The notes under the pieces: model-generated
Told to the model about the DNA's origin: nothing
The model's database searches: none
What the model saw: the letters and a program-made list of their open reading frames with translations, nothing else
Shown here: positions 51,181 to 63,425 of the stretch, one piece after another
How positions within the stretch are numbered: the first letter of the stretch is position 1
Layout of the letters: each line of letters opens with the position of its first letter
Program-made: the position numbers and the translations under genes
Origin: Hydractinia symbiolongicarpus
Lineage: Eukaryota; Cnidaria; Hydrozoa; Anthoathecata; Hydractiniidae
NCBI RefSeq assembly: GCF_029227915.1
Contig: NC_079883.1
Coordinates: 31,932,001 to 31,996,000, forward strand
Direction: 5' to 3'
DNA: 64,000 nt

Positions 51181-53255
51181 TTGGCCCGTATAGTCAAAAG
51201 TATACAAAGAAAGTACCCAGGGAGTAAACTCATTTCCCAAACGATTTTTTAAATTATTATTTCACCACTAAAACGCATGAGACTTGTAGTTTCCAAGAAT
51301 GTTTTCATTTTTGATGAGACGCTGAATAAAAGAAGTTTAATCGCCGGCAAACGAAAACCCGCGATTTCCCGTAAATCCCGGCTTGGCCCGTATAGTCAAA
51401 AGTATACAAAGAAAGTACCCAGGGAGTAAACTCATTTCCCGAACGATTTTTTAAATTATTTTTTCACCACTAAAACGCATGAGACTTGTAGTTTTCAAAA
51501 ATGTTTTCATTTTTGATGAGACGCTGAATAAAAGAAGTTTAATCGCCGGCAAACGAAAACCCGCGACTTCCCGTAAATCCCGGGCTTGGCCCGTATAATC
51601 AAAAGTATACAAAGAAAGTACCCAGGGAGTAAACTCATTTCCCAAACGATTTTTTAAATTATTATTTCACCACTAAAACGCATGAGACTTGTAGTTTTCA
51701 AGAATGTTTTCATTTTTGATGAGACGCTGAATAAAAGAAGTTTAATCGCCGGCAAACAAAAACCCGCGATTTCCCGTAAATCCCGGCTTGGCCCGTATAG
51801 TCAAAAGTATACAAAGAAAGTACCCAGGGAGTAAACTCATTTCCCGAACGATTTTTTAAATTATTTTTTCACCACTAAAACGCATGAGACTTGTAGTTTT
51901 CAAAAATGTTTTCATTTTTGATGAGACGCTGAATAAAAGCAGTTTAATCGCCGGCAAACGAAAACCTGCGATTTCCCTAAATCCCGGACTCGGCCCGTAT
52001 AGTCAAAAGTATACAAAGAAAGTACCCAGGGAGTAAACTCCTTTCCAGAACGATTTTTTAAATTATTTTTTCACCACTAAAACGCATAAGACTTGTAGTT
52101 TTTAAAAATGTTTTCATTTTTGATGAGACGCTGAATAAAATAAGTTTAATCGCCGGCAAACGAAAACCCGCGATTTCCCGTAAATCCTGCGCTTGGCCCG
52201 TATAGTCAAAAGTATACAAAGAAAGTACCCAGGGAGTAAACTCATTTCCCAAACGATTTTTTAAATTATTATTTCACCACTAAAACGCATGAGACTTGTA
52301 GTTTCCAAGAATGTTTTCATTTTTGATGAGACGCTGAATAAAAGAAGTTTAATCGCCGGCAAACGAAAACCCGCGATTTCCCGTAAATCCCGGCTTGGCC
52401 CGTATAGTCAAAAGTATACAAAGAAAGTACCCAGGGAGTAAACTCATTTCCCGAACGATTTTTTAAATTATTTTTTCACCACTAAAACGCATGAGACTTG
52501 TAGTTTTCAAAAATGTTTTCATTTTTGATGAGACGCTGAATAAAAGAAGTTTAATCGCCGGCAAACGAAAACCCGCGACTTCCCGTAAATCCCGGGCTTG
52601 GCCCGTATAATCAAAAGTATACAAAGAAAGTACCCAGGGAGTAAACTCATTTCCCAAACGATTTTTTAAATTATTATTTCACCACTAAAACGCATGAGAC
52701 TTGTAGTTTTCAAGAATGTTTTCATTTTTGATGAGACGCTGAATAAAAGAAGTTTAATCGCCGGCAAACGAAAACCCGCGATTTCCCGTAAATCCCGGCT
52801 TGGCCCGTATAGTCAAAAGTATACAAAGAAAGTACCCAGGGAGTAAACTCATTTCCCGAACGATTTTTTAAATTATTTTTTCACCACTAAAACGCATGAG
52901 ACTTGTAGTTTTCAAAAATGTTTTCATTTTTGATGAGACGCTGAATAAAAGCAGTTTAATCGCCGGCAAACGAAAACCTGCGATTTCCCTAAATCCCGGA
53001 CTCGGCCCGTATAGTCAAAAGTATACAAAGAAAGTACCCAGGGAGTAAACTCCTTTCCAGAACGATTTTTTAAATTATTTTTTCACCACTAAAACGCATA
53101 AGACTTGTAGTTTTTAAAAATGTTTTCATTTTTGATGAGACGCTGAATAAAATAAGTTTAATCGCCGGCAAACGAAAACCCGCGATTTCCCGTAAATCCT
53201 GCGCTTGGCCCGTATAGTCAAAAGTATACAAAGAAAGTACCCAGGGAGTAAACTC
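51181..53255. repeat. 1,012-bp (5-monomer) tandem duplication
   Basis: About 51181-52192 matches 52193-53204, with similarity to about 53255, at an offset of 1,012 bp. Markers are 'gtttccaagaatg' (51289 and 52301), 'cgtataatcaaaag' and 'gaataaaataagttt' (52133 and 53145). One difference is 'aaacaaaaacccg' near 51755 against 'aaacgaaaacccg'. This is a separate event from the other 1,012-bp duplication at 13.2 kb. Confidence 0.8.
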
Positions 53256-53305
53256 ATTTCCCGAACGATTTTTTATATTATTTTTTTACCACTAAACGCA
53301 TGAGA

Positions 53306-53404
53306 CTTGTAGTTATCAAAAATATTTTCATATTTGATGGGACGCTGAATAAAAGAAGTTTAATCGCCGGCAAACGAAAATCCGCGAATTCCCGTAAATC
53401 CCGG
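53306..53404 (+). repeat. Short 99-bp monomer
   Basis: It shares 'cgaattcccg' with the copies at 29581 and 35547, about 18-24 kb away. It is the last short monomer in the window. Confidence 0.9.
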
Positions 53405-54814
53405 CTTGTAGTTTTCAAAAATGTTTTCATTTTTGATGAGACGCTGAATAAAAGAAGTTTAATCGCCGGCAAACGAAAACCCGCGACTTCCCGTAAATCC
53501 CGGGCTTCGCCCGTAAAGTCAAAAGTATACAAAGAAAGTACCCAGGGAGTAAACTCATTTCCCAAACGATTTTTTAAATTATTATTTCACCACTAAAACG
53601 CATGAGACTTGTAGTTTTCAAGAATGTTTTCATTTTTGATGAGACGCTGAATAAAAGAAGTTTAATCGCCGGCAAACGAAAACCCGTGATTTCCCGTAAA
53701 TCCCGGCTTGGCCCGTATAGTCAAAAGTATACAAAGAAAGTACCCAGGGAGTAAACTCATTTCCCGAACGATTTTTTAAATTATTTTTTCACCACTAAAA
53801 CGCATGAGACTTGTAGTTTTTAAAAATGTTTTCATTTTTGATGAGACGCTGAATAAAAGCAGTTTAATCGCCGGCAAACGAAAACCTGCGATTTCCCTAA
53901 ATCCTGGACTCGGCCCGTATAGTCAAAAGTATACAAAGAAAGTACCCAGGGAGTAAACTCCTTTCCAGAACGATTTTTTAAATTATTTTTTCACCATTAA
54001 AACGCATAAGACTTGTAGTTTTTAAAAATGTTTTCATTTTTGATGAGACGCTGAATAAAAGAAGTTTAATCGCCGGCAAACGAAAACCCGCGATTTCCCG
54101 TAAATCCCGCGCTTGTCCGTATAGTCAAAAGTATACAAAGAAAGTACCCAGGGAGTAAACTCATTTCCCGAACGATTTTTTATATTATTTTTTTACCACT
54201 AAACGCATGAGACTTGTAGTTTTCAAAAATGTTTTCTTTTTTGATGAGACGCTGAATAAAAGCAGTTTAATCGCCGGCAAACGAAAACCCGCGACGTCCC
54301 GTAAATCCCGGGCTTGGGCGGTATAGTCAAAAGTATACAAAGAAAGTACCCAGGGAGTAAACTCATTTCCCAAACGATTTTTTAAATTATTATTTCACCA
54401 CTAAAACGCATGAGACTTGTAGTTTTCAAGAATGTTTTCATTTTTGATGAGACGCTGAATAAAAGCAGTTTAATCGCCGGCAAACGAAAACCCGCGATTT
54501 CCCGTAAATCCCGGGCTTGGCCCGTATAGTCAAAAAGTATACAAAGAAAGTACCCAGGGAGTAAACTCATTTCCCAAACCATTTTTTAAATTATTATTTC
54601 ACCACTAAAACGCATGAGACTTGTAGTTTTCAAGAATGCTTTCATTTTTGATGAGACGCTGAATAAAAGCAGTTTAATCGCCGGCAAACGAAAACCCGCG
54701 ATTTCCCGTAAATCCCGGGCTTGGCACGTATAGTCGAATGTATACAAAGAAAGTACCCGGGGAGTAAACTCATTTCCCGAACGATTTTTTAAATTATTTT
54801 TTCACCACTAAAAC

Positions 54815-55646
54815 GCATGACGCATGAGACTTGTAGTTTTCAAAAATGTTTTCATTTTTGATGAGACGCTGAATAAAAGAAGTTTAATCGCCGGCAAACG
54901 AAAACCAGCGACTTCCCGTAAATCCCGGGCTTGACCCGTATAGTCAAAAGTATACAAAAAAGTACCCAGGAAGTAAGCTCATTTCCCGAACGATTTTTTA
55001 AATTACTTTTTCACCACTAAAACGCATGAGACTTGTAGTTTTTAAAAATGTTTTCAATTTTGATGAGACGCTGAATAAAAGAAGTTTAATCGCCGGCAAA
55101 CGAAAACCTGCGGTTTCCCGTAAATCATGGACTCGGCCCGTATAGTGAAAAGTATACAAAGAAAGTACCCAGGGAGTAAACTCATTTCCCAAACGATTTT
55201 TTAAATTATTATTTCACCACTAAAACGCATGAGACTTGTAGTTTTCAAGAATGTTTTCATTTTTGATGAGACGCTGAATAAAAGCGGTTTAATCGCCGGC
55301 AAACGAAAACCCGCGATTTCCCGTAAATCCCGGGCTTGGCACGTATAGTCGAATGTATACAAAGAAGTACCCTGAGAGTAAACTCATTTCCAGAACGATT
55401 TTTTAAATTATTTTTTCACCACTAAAACGCATAAGACTTGTAGTTTTTAAAAATGTTTTCATTTTTGATGAGACGCTGAATAAAAGAAGTTTAATCGCCA
55501 GCAAACGAAAACCCGCGATTTCCCGTAAATCCCGGCTTGGCCCGTATAGTCAAAAGTATACAAAGAAAGTACCCGGGGAGTAAACTCATTTCCCGAACGA
55601 TTTTTTAAATTATTTTTTCACCACTAAAACGCATTACGCATGAGAC
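54815..55646 (+). repeat. Two 210-bp monomers with 7-bp insertion
   Basis: A plain form lies near 54815 and an altered form near 55631. These are the last 7-bp insertions in the window. Confidence 0.85.
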
Positions 55647-57776
55647 TTGTAGTTTTCAAAAATGTTTTCATTTTTGATGAGACGCTTAATAAAAGAAGTT
55701 TAATCGCCGGCAAACGAAAACCAGCGACATCCCGTAAATCCCGGCCTTGACCCGTATAGTCAAAAGTATACAAAGAAAGTACCCAGGAAGTAAACTCATT
55801 TCCCGAACGATTTTTTAAATTACTTTTTCACCACTAAAACGCATGAGACTTGTAGTTTTTAAAAATGTTTTCATTTTTGATGAGACGCTGAATAAAAGAA
55901 GTTTAATCGCCGGCAAACGAAAACCTGCGATTTCCCGTAAATCCTGGACTCGGCCCGTATAGTCAAAAGTATACAAAGAAGTACCAAGGGAGTAAACTCA
56001 TTTCCCAAACGATTTTTTCAATTATTATTTCACCACTAAAACGCATGAGACTTGTAGTTTTCAAGAATGTTTTCATTCTTGATGAGACGCTGAATAAAAG
56101 CAGTTTAATCGCCGGCAAACGAAAACCCGCGATTTCCCGTAAATCTCGGGCTTGGCACGTATAGTCGAATGTATACAAAGAAAGTACCCTGAGAGTAAAC
56201 TCATTTCCAGAACGATTTTTTAAATTATTTTTTCACCACTAAAACGCATAAGACTTGTAGTTTTAAAAAATGTTTTCATTTTTGATGAGACGCTGAATAA
56301 AAGAAGTTTAATCGCCGGCAAACGAAAACCCGCGATTTCCCGTAAATCCCGGCTTGGCCCGTATAGTCAAAAGTATACAAAGAAAGTACCCAGGGAGTAA
56401 ACTCATTTCCCGAACGATTTTTTAAATTATTTTTTCACCACTAAAACGCATGAGAATTTTAGTTTTCAAAATTGTTTTCATTTTTGATGAGACGCTGAAT
56501 AAAAGCAGTTTAATCGCCGGCAAACGAAAACCTGCGATTTCCCTAATTCCCAGACTCGGCCCGTATAGTCAAAAGTATACAAAGAAAGTACCCAGGGAGT
56601 AAACTCATTTCCCGAACGATTTTTTAAATTATTTTTTCACCACTAAAACGCATGAGAATTTTAGTTTTCAAAAATGTTTTCATTTTTGATGAGACGCTGA
56701 ATAAAATCAGTTTAATCGCCGGCAAACGAAAACCTGCGATTTCCCTAAATCCCAGACTCGACCCGTATAGTCAAAAGTATACAAAGAAAGTACCCAGGGA
56801 GTAAACTCATTTCCCGAACGATTTTTTAAATTACTTTTTCACCACTAAAACGCATGAGACTTGTAGTTTTTAAAAATGTTTTCATTTTTGATGAGACGCT
56901 GAGTAAAAGAAGTTTAATCGCCGGCAAACGAAAACCTGCGATTTCTCGTAAATCCTGGACTCGGCCCGTATAGTCAAAAGTATACAAAGAAAGTACCCAG
57001 GGAGTAAACTCATTTCCCAAACGATTTTTTAAATTATTTTTTCACCACTAAAACGCATAAGACTTGTAGTTTTTAAAAATGTTTTCACTTTTGATGAGAC
57101 GCTGAATAAAAGAAGTTTAATCGCCGGCAAACGAAAACCCGCGATTTCCCGTAAATCCCGGGCTTGGCCCGTATAGTCAAAAGTATACAAAGAAAGTACC
57201 CAGGGAGTAAACTCATTTCCCGAACGATTTTTTAAATTATTTTTTCACCAGTAAAACGCATGAGACTTGTAGTTTTTAAAAATGTTTTCATATTTGATGA
57301 GACGCTGAATAACAGAAGTTTAATCGCCGGCAAACGAAAACCCGCGATTTCCCGTAAATCCCGGGCTTGGCACGTATAGACGAATGTATACAAAGAAAGT
57401 ACCCTGTGAGTAAACTCATTTCCAGAACGATTTTTTAAATTATTTTTTCACCAGTAAAACGCATGAGACTTGTAGTTTTTAAAAATGTTTTCATATTTGA
57501 TGAGACGCTGAATAACAGAAGTTTAATCGCCGGCAAACGAAAACCCGCGATTTCCCGTAAATCCCGGGCTTGGCACGTATAGTCGAATGTATACAAAGAA
57601 AGTACCCTGTGAGTAAACTCATTTCCAGAACGATTTTTTAAATTATTTTTTCACCACTAAAGCCCATGAGACTTGTAGTTTTAAAAAATGTTTTCATTTT
57701 TGATGAGACGCTGAATAAAAGAAGTTTAATCGCCGGTAAACGAAAACCCGCGATTTCCGTAAATCCCGGCTTGGAC

Positions 57777-59855
57777 CGTATAGTCAAAAGTATACAAAGA
57801 AAGTACCCAGGGAGTAAACTCATTTCCCGAACGATTTTTTAAATTATTTTTTCACCACTAAAACGCATGAGACTTGTAGTTTTCAAAAATGTTTTCATTT
57901 TGGATGAGACGCTGAATAAAAGCAGTTTAATCGCCGGCAAACGAAAACCTGCGATTTCCCTAAATCCCGGACTCGGCCCGTATAGTCAAAAGTATACAAA
58001 GAAAGTACCCAGGGAGTAAACTCATTTCCAGAACAATTTTTTAAATTATTTTTTCACCACTAAAACGCATAAGACTTGTAATTTTTAAAAATGTTTTCAT
58101 TTTTGATGAGACGCTGAATAAAAGAAGTTTAATCGCCGGCAAACGAAAACCCGCGATTTCCCGTAAATCCCGGGCTTGGCCCGTATAGTCAAAAGTATAC
58201 AAAGAAAGTACCTAGGGAGTAAACTCATTTCCCAAACGATTTTTTATATTATTTTTTTGCCACTAAACGCATAAGACTTGTAGTTTTCAAAAATATTATC
58301 ATATTTGATGTGACGCTGAATAAAAGAAGTTTAATCGCCGGCAAACGAAAATCCGCGATTTCCCGTAAATCCCGGACTCGGCCCGTATAGTCAAAGGTAT
58401 ACAAAGAAAGTACCCAGGGAGTAAACTCATTTCCCGAACGATTTTTGAAATTATTTTTTCACCACTAAAACGCATGAGACTTGTAGTTTTCAAAAATGTT
58501 TTCATTTTTGATGAGACGCTTAATGAAAGAGGTTTAATCGCCGGCAAACAAAATCCCGCGTTTTCCCGTAAATCCGGGGCTTGGCCCGTATAGTCGAATG
58601 TATACAAAGAAAGTACCCAGGGAGTAAACTCATTTCCCAAACGATTTTTTAAATTTTTTTTTCACCACTAAAATGCATGAGACTTGTATTTTTCAAAAAT
58701 GTTTTCATTTTTGATGAGACGCTTAATGAAAGAGGTTTAATCGCCGGAAAACGAAAACCCGCGATTTCCCGTAAATCCCGGGCTTAGCCCGTATAGTCGA
58801 ATGTATACAAAGAAAGTACCCTGTGAGTAAACTCATTTCCAGAACGATTTTTTAAATTATTCTTTCACCACTAAAACGCATAAGACTTGTAGTTTTCAAA
58901 AATGTTTTCATTTTTGATGAGACGCTGAATAAAAGAAGTTTAATCGCCGGCAAACGAAAACCCGCGATTTCCCGTAAATCCAGGGCTTGGCCCGTATAGT
59001 CAAAAGTATACAAAGAAAGTACCCAGGGAGTAAACTCATTTCCCGAACGATTTTTTAAATTATTTTTTCACCACTAAAACGCATGAGACTTGTAGTTTTC
59101 AAAAATGTTTTCATTTTGGATGAGACGCTGAATAAAAGCAGTTTAATCGCCGGCAAACGAAAACCTGCGATTTCCCTAAATCCCGGACTCGGCCCGTATA
59201 GTCAAAAGTATACAAAGAAAGTACCCAGGGAGTAAACTCATTTCCAGAACAATTTTTTAAATTATTTTTTCACCACTAAAACGCATAAGACTTGTAATTT
59301 TTAAAAATGTTTTCATTTTTGATGAGAAGCTGAATAAAAGAAGTTTAATTGCCGGCAAACGAAAACCCGCGATTTCCCGTAAATCCCGGGCTTGGCCCGT
59401 ATAGTCAAAAGTATACAAAGAAAGTACCTAGGGAGTAAACTCATTTCCCAAACGATTTTTTATATTATTTTTTTGCCACTAAACGCATGAGACTTGTAGT
59501 TTTCAAAAATATTATCATATTTGATGTGACGCTGAATAAAAGAAGTTTAATCGCCGGCAAACGAAAATCCGCGATTTCCCGTAAATCCCGGACTCGGCCC
59601 GTATAGTCAAAGGTATACAAAGAAAGTGCCCAGGGAGTAAACTCATTTCCCGAACGATTTTTGAAATTATTTTTTCACCACTAAAACGCATGAGACTTGT
59701 AGTTTTCAAAAATGTTTTCATTTTTGATGAGACGCTTAATGAAAGAGGTTTAATCGCCGGCAAACAAAATCCCGCGTTTTCCCGTAAATCCGGGGCTTGG
59801 CCCGTATAGTCGAATGTATACAAAGAAAGTACCCAGGGAGTAAACTCATTTCCCG
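57777..59855. repeat. 1,216-bp (6-monomer) tandem duplication
   Basis: About 57777-58992 matches 58993-59855 at an offset of 1,216 bp. Shared rare variants are 'cattttggatgag' (57896 and 59112), 'gtaatttttaaaaatg', 'ttttttgccactaaacg', 'attatcatatttgatgtg' and 'ggcaaacaaaatcccg'. The copies part near 59.86 kb, where the first reads 'aaatgcatgag' and the second 'aacgcatgaaac'. Confidence 0.8.
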
Positions 59856-61400
59856 AACGATTTTTTAAATTTTTTTTTCACCACTAAAACGCATGAAACT
59901 TGTAGTTTTCAAAAATGTTTTCATTTTTGATGAGACGCTGAATAAAAGAAGTTTAATCGCCGGCAAACGAAAACCCGCGATTTCCCGTAAATCCCGGGCT
60001 TGGCACGTATAGTCGAATGTATACAAAGAAAGTACCCTGTGAGTAAACTCATTTCCAGAACGATTTTTTAAATTATTTTTTCACCACTAAAACGCATAAG
60101 ACTTGTAGTTTTTAAAAATGTTTTCATTTTTGATGAGACGCTGAATAAAAGCAGTTTAATCGCCGGCAAACGAAAACCCGCGATTTCCCGTAAATCCGGG
60201 GCTTGGCCCGTATAGTCAAAAGTATACAAAGAAAGTACCCAGGGAGTAAACTCATTTCCCGAACGATTTTTTAAATTATTTTTTCACCACTAAAACGCAT
60301 GAGACTTGTAGTTTTCAAAAATGTTTTCATTTTTGATGAGACGCTGAATAAAAGGAGTTTAATCGCCGGCAAACGAAAACCTGTGATTTCCCTAAATCCC
60401 GGACTCGGCCCGTATAGTCAAAAGTATACAAAGAAAGTACCCAGGGAGTAAAATCATTTCCAGAACGATTTTTTAAATTATTTTTTCACCACTAAAACGC
60501 ATAAGACTTGTAGTTTTTAAAAATGTTTTCATTTTTGATGAGACGCTGAATAAAAGCAGTTTAATCGCCGGCAAGCGAAAACCCGCGATTTCCCGTAAAT
60601 CCGGGGCTTGGCCCGTATAGTCAAAAGTATACAAAGAAAGTACCCAGGGAGTAAACTCATTTCCCGAACGATTTTTTAAATTTTTTTTTCACCACTAAAA
60701 CGCATGAAACTTGTAGTTTTCAAAAATGTTTTCATTTTTGATGAGACGCTGAATAAAAGAAGTTTAATCGCCGGCAAACGAAAACCCGCGATTTCCCGTA
60801 AATCCCGGGCTTGGCACGTATAGTCGAATGTATACAAAGAAAGTACCCTGTGAGTAAACTCATTTCCAGAACGATTTTTTAAATTATTTTTTCACCACTA
60901 AAACGCATAAGACTTGTAGTTTTTAAAAATGTTTTCATTTTTGATGAGACGCTGAATAAAAGCAGTTTAATCGCCGGCAAACGAAAACCCGCGATTTCCC
61001 GTAAATCCGGGGCTTGGCCCGTATAGTCAAAAGTATACAAAGAAAGTACCCAGGGAATAAACTCATTTCCCGAACGAATTTTTGAATTATTTTTTCACCA
61101 CTAAAACGCATGAGACTTGTAGTTTTCAAAAATGTTTTCATTTTTGATGAGACGCTGAATAAAAGGAGTTTAATCGCCGGCAAACGAAAACCTGTGATTT
61201 CCCTAAATTCCGGACTCGGCCCGTATAGTCAAAAGTATACAAAGAAAGTACCCAGGGAGTAAACTCATTTCCAGAACGATTTTTTAAATTATTTTTTCAC
61301 CACTAAAACGCATAAGACTTGTAGTTTTTAAAAATGATTTCATTTTTGATGAGACGCTGAATAAAAGCAGTTTAATCGCCGGCAAACGAAAACCCGCGAT
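59830..61400. repeat. 811-bp (4-monomer) tandem duplication
   Basis: About 59830-60640 resembles 60641-61400 at an offset of 811 bp. Markers are 'gcatgaaacttg' (59891 and 60702), 'aaattttttttt' before 'caccac', and 'ggagtttaatcgcc' (60354 and 61165). Seen differences are 'gagtaaaatc' against 'gagtaaactc' and 'aaatgttttc' against 'aaatgatttc'. Confidence 0.7.
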
Positions 61401-63425
61401 TTCCCGTAAATCCCGGACTCGGCCCGTATAGTCAAAAGTATACAAAGAAAGTACCCAGGGAGTAAACTCATTTCCAGAACGTTTTTTAAATTATTTTTTC
61501 ACCACCAAACGCATGAGACTTGTAGTTTTCAAAAATATTTTCATATTTGATGTGACGCTGAATAAAAGAAGTTTAATCGCCGGCAAACGAAAATCCGCGA
61601 GTTCCCGTAAATCCCGGACTCGGCCCGTATAGTCAAAAGTATACAAAGAAAGTACCCAGGGAGTAAACTCATTTCCCAAACGATTTTTTAAATTATTTTT
61701 TCACCACTAAAACGCTTAAGACTTGTAGTTTTTAAAAATGTTTTCATTTTTGATGAGACGCTGAATAAAAGAAGTTTAATCGCCGGCAAACGAAAACCCG
61801 CGATTTCCCGTAAATCCCGGCTTGGCCCGTATAGTCAAAAGTATACAAAGAAAGTACCCAGGGAGTAAACTCATTTCCCGAACGATTTTTTAAATTATTT
61901 TTTCACCACTAAAACGCATGAGAATTTTAGTTTTCAAAAATGTTTTCATTTTTGATGAGACGCTGAATAGAAGCAGTTTAATCGCCGGCAAACGAAAACC
62001 TGCGATTTCCCTAAATCCCAGACTCGGCCCGTATAGTCAAAAGTATACAAAGAAAGTACCCAGGGATTAAACTCATTTCCCGAACGATTTTTTAAATTAT
62101 TTTTTCACCACTAAAACGCATAAGACTTGTAGTTTTTAAAAATGTTTTCATTTTTGATGAGACGCTGAATAAAAGCAGTTTAATCGCCGGCAAACGAAAA
62201 CCCGCGATTTCCCGTAAATCCGGGGCTTGGCCCGTATAGTCAAAAGTATACAAAGAAAGTACCCAGGGAGTAAACTCATTTCCCGAACGATTTTTTAAAT
62301 TATTTTTTCACCACTAAAACGCATGAGACTTGTAGTTTTCAAAAATGTTTTCATTTTTGATGAGACGCTGAATAAAAGGAGTTTAATCGCCGGCAAACGA
62401 AAACCTGTGATTTCCCTAAATCCCGGACTCGGCCCGTATAGTCAAAAGTATACAAAGAAAGTACCCAGGGAGTAAAATCATTTCCAGAACGATTTTTTAA
62501 ATTATTTTTTCACCACTAAAACGCATAAGACTTGTAGTTTTTAAAAATGTTTTCATTTTTGATGAGACGCTGAATAAAAGCAGTTTAATCGCCGGCAAAC
62601 GAAAACCCGCGATGTCCCGTAAATCCGGGGCTTGGCCCGTATAGTCAAAAGTATACAAAAAAGTACCCAGGGAGTAAACTCATTTCCCGAACGATTTTTT
62701 AAATTTTTTTTTCACCACTAAAACGCATGAAACTTGTAGTTTTCAAAAATGTTTTCATTTTTGATGAGACGCTGAATAAAAGAAGTTTAATCGCCGGCAA
62801 ACGAAAACCCGCGATTTCCCGTAAATCCCGGGCTTGGCACGTATAGTCGAATGTATACAAAGAAAGTACCCTGTGAGTAAACTCATTTCCAGAACGATTT
62901 TTTAAATTATTTTTTCACCACTAAAACGCATAAGACTTGTAGTTTTTAAAAATGTTTTCATTTTTGATGAGACGCTGAATAAAAGCAGTTTAATCGCCGG
63001 CAAACGAAAACCCGCGATTTCCCGTAAATCCGGGGCTTGGCCCGTATAGTCAAAAGTATACAAAGAAAGTACCCAGGGAGTAAACTCATTTCCCGAACGA
63101 TTTTTTGAATTATTTTTTCACCACTAAAACGCATGAGACTTGTAGTTTTCAAAAATGTTTTCATTTTTGATGAGACGCTGAATAAAAGGAGTTTAATCGC
63201 CGGCAAACGAAAACCTGTGATTTCCCTAAATTCCGGACTCGGCCCGTATAGTCAAAAGTATACAAAGAAAGTACCCAGGGAGTAAACTCATTTCCAGAAC
63301 GATTTTTTAAATTATTTTTTCACCACTAAAACGCATAAGACTTGTAGTTTTTAAAAATGATTTCATTTTTGATGAGACGCTGAATAAAAGCAGTTTAATC
63401 GCCGGCAAACGAAAACCCGCGATTT
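60055..63425. repeat. ~2,024-bp repeat pair
   Basis: About 60055-61395 matches 62079-63418. The offset is 2,024 bp at first and 2,023 bp after 'gtatacaaaaaagtaccc' near 62650 loses a base. The private form 'gagtaaaatcatttcc' is shared (60447 and 62471), and 'aaaatgatttc' recurs at 61333 and 63356. The next shared marker, 'accaccaaacgc', lies at 61501 and 63726 (offset 2,225), so the second copy has one extra monomer. Confidence 0.7.

Larger units (their letters stand above)
36351..57350. repeat. Array neighbourhood C: 210-bp monomers with 7-bp insertion
   Basis: All eleven monomers with a 7-bp tandem insertion ('acgcatg' doubled) are confined here, between 37.05 and 55.64 kb. Local markers include 'cttgtccgtatag' (36354, 44893, 54112), 'aattactttttcacc', 'gagaattttag' and 'gagtaaaag'. 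Seven short monomers occur, including two adjacent pairs. Tandem duplications with offsets 2046, 1719, 1221, 804 and 1012 bp lie inside. A segment at 44.6-47.4 kb is repeated at 53.8-57.3 kb with three extra monomers in the second copy. Confidence 0.7.
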
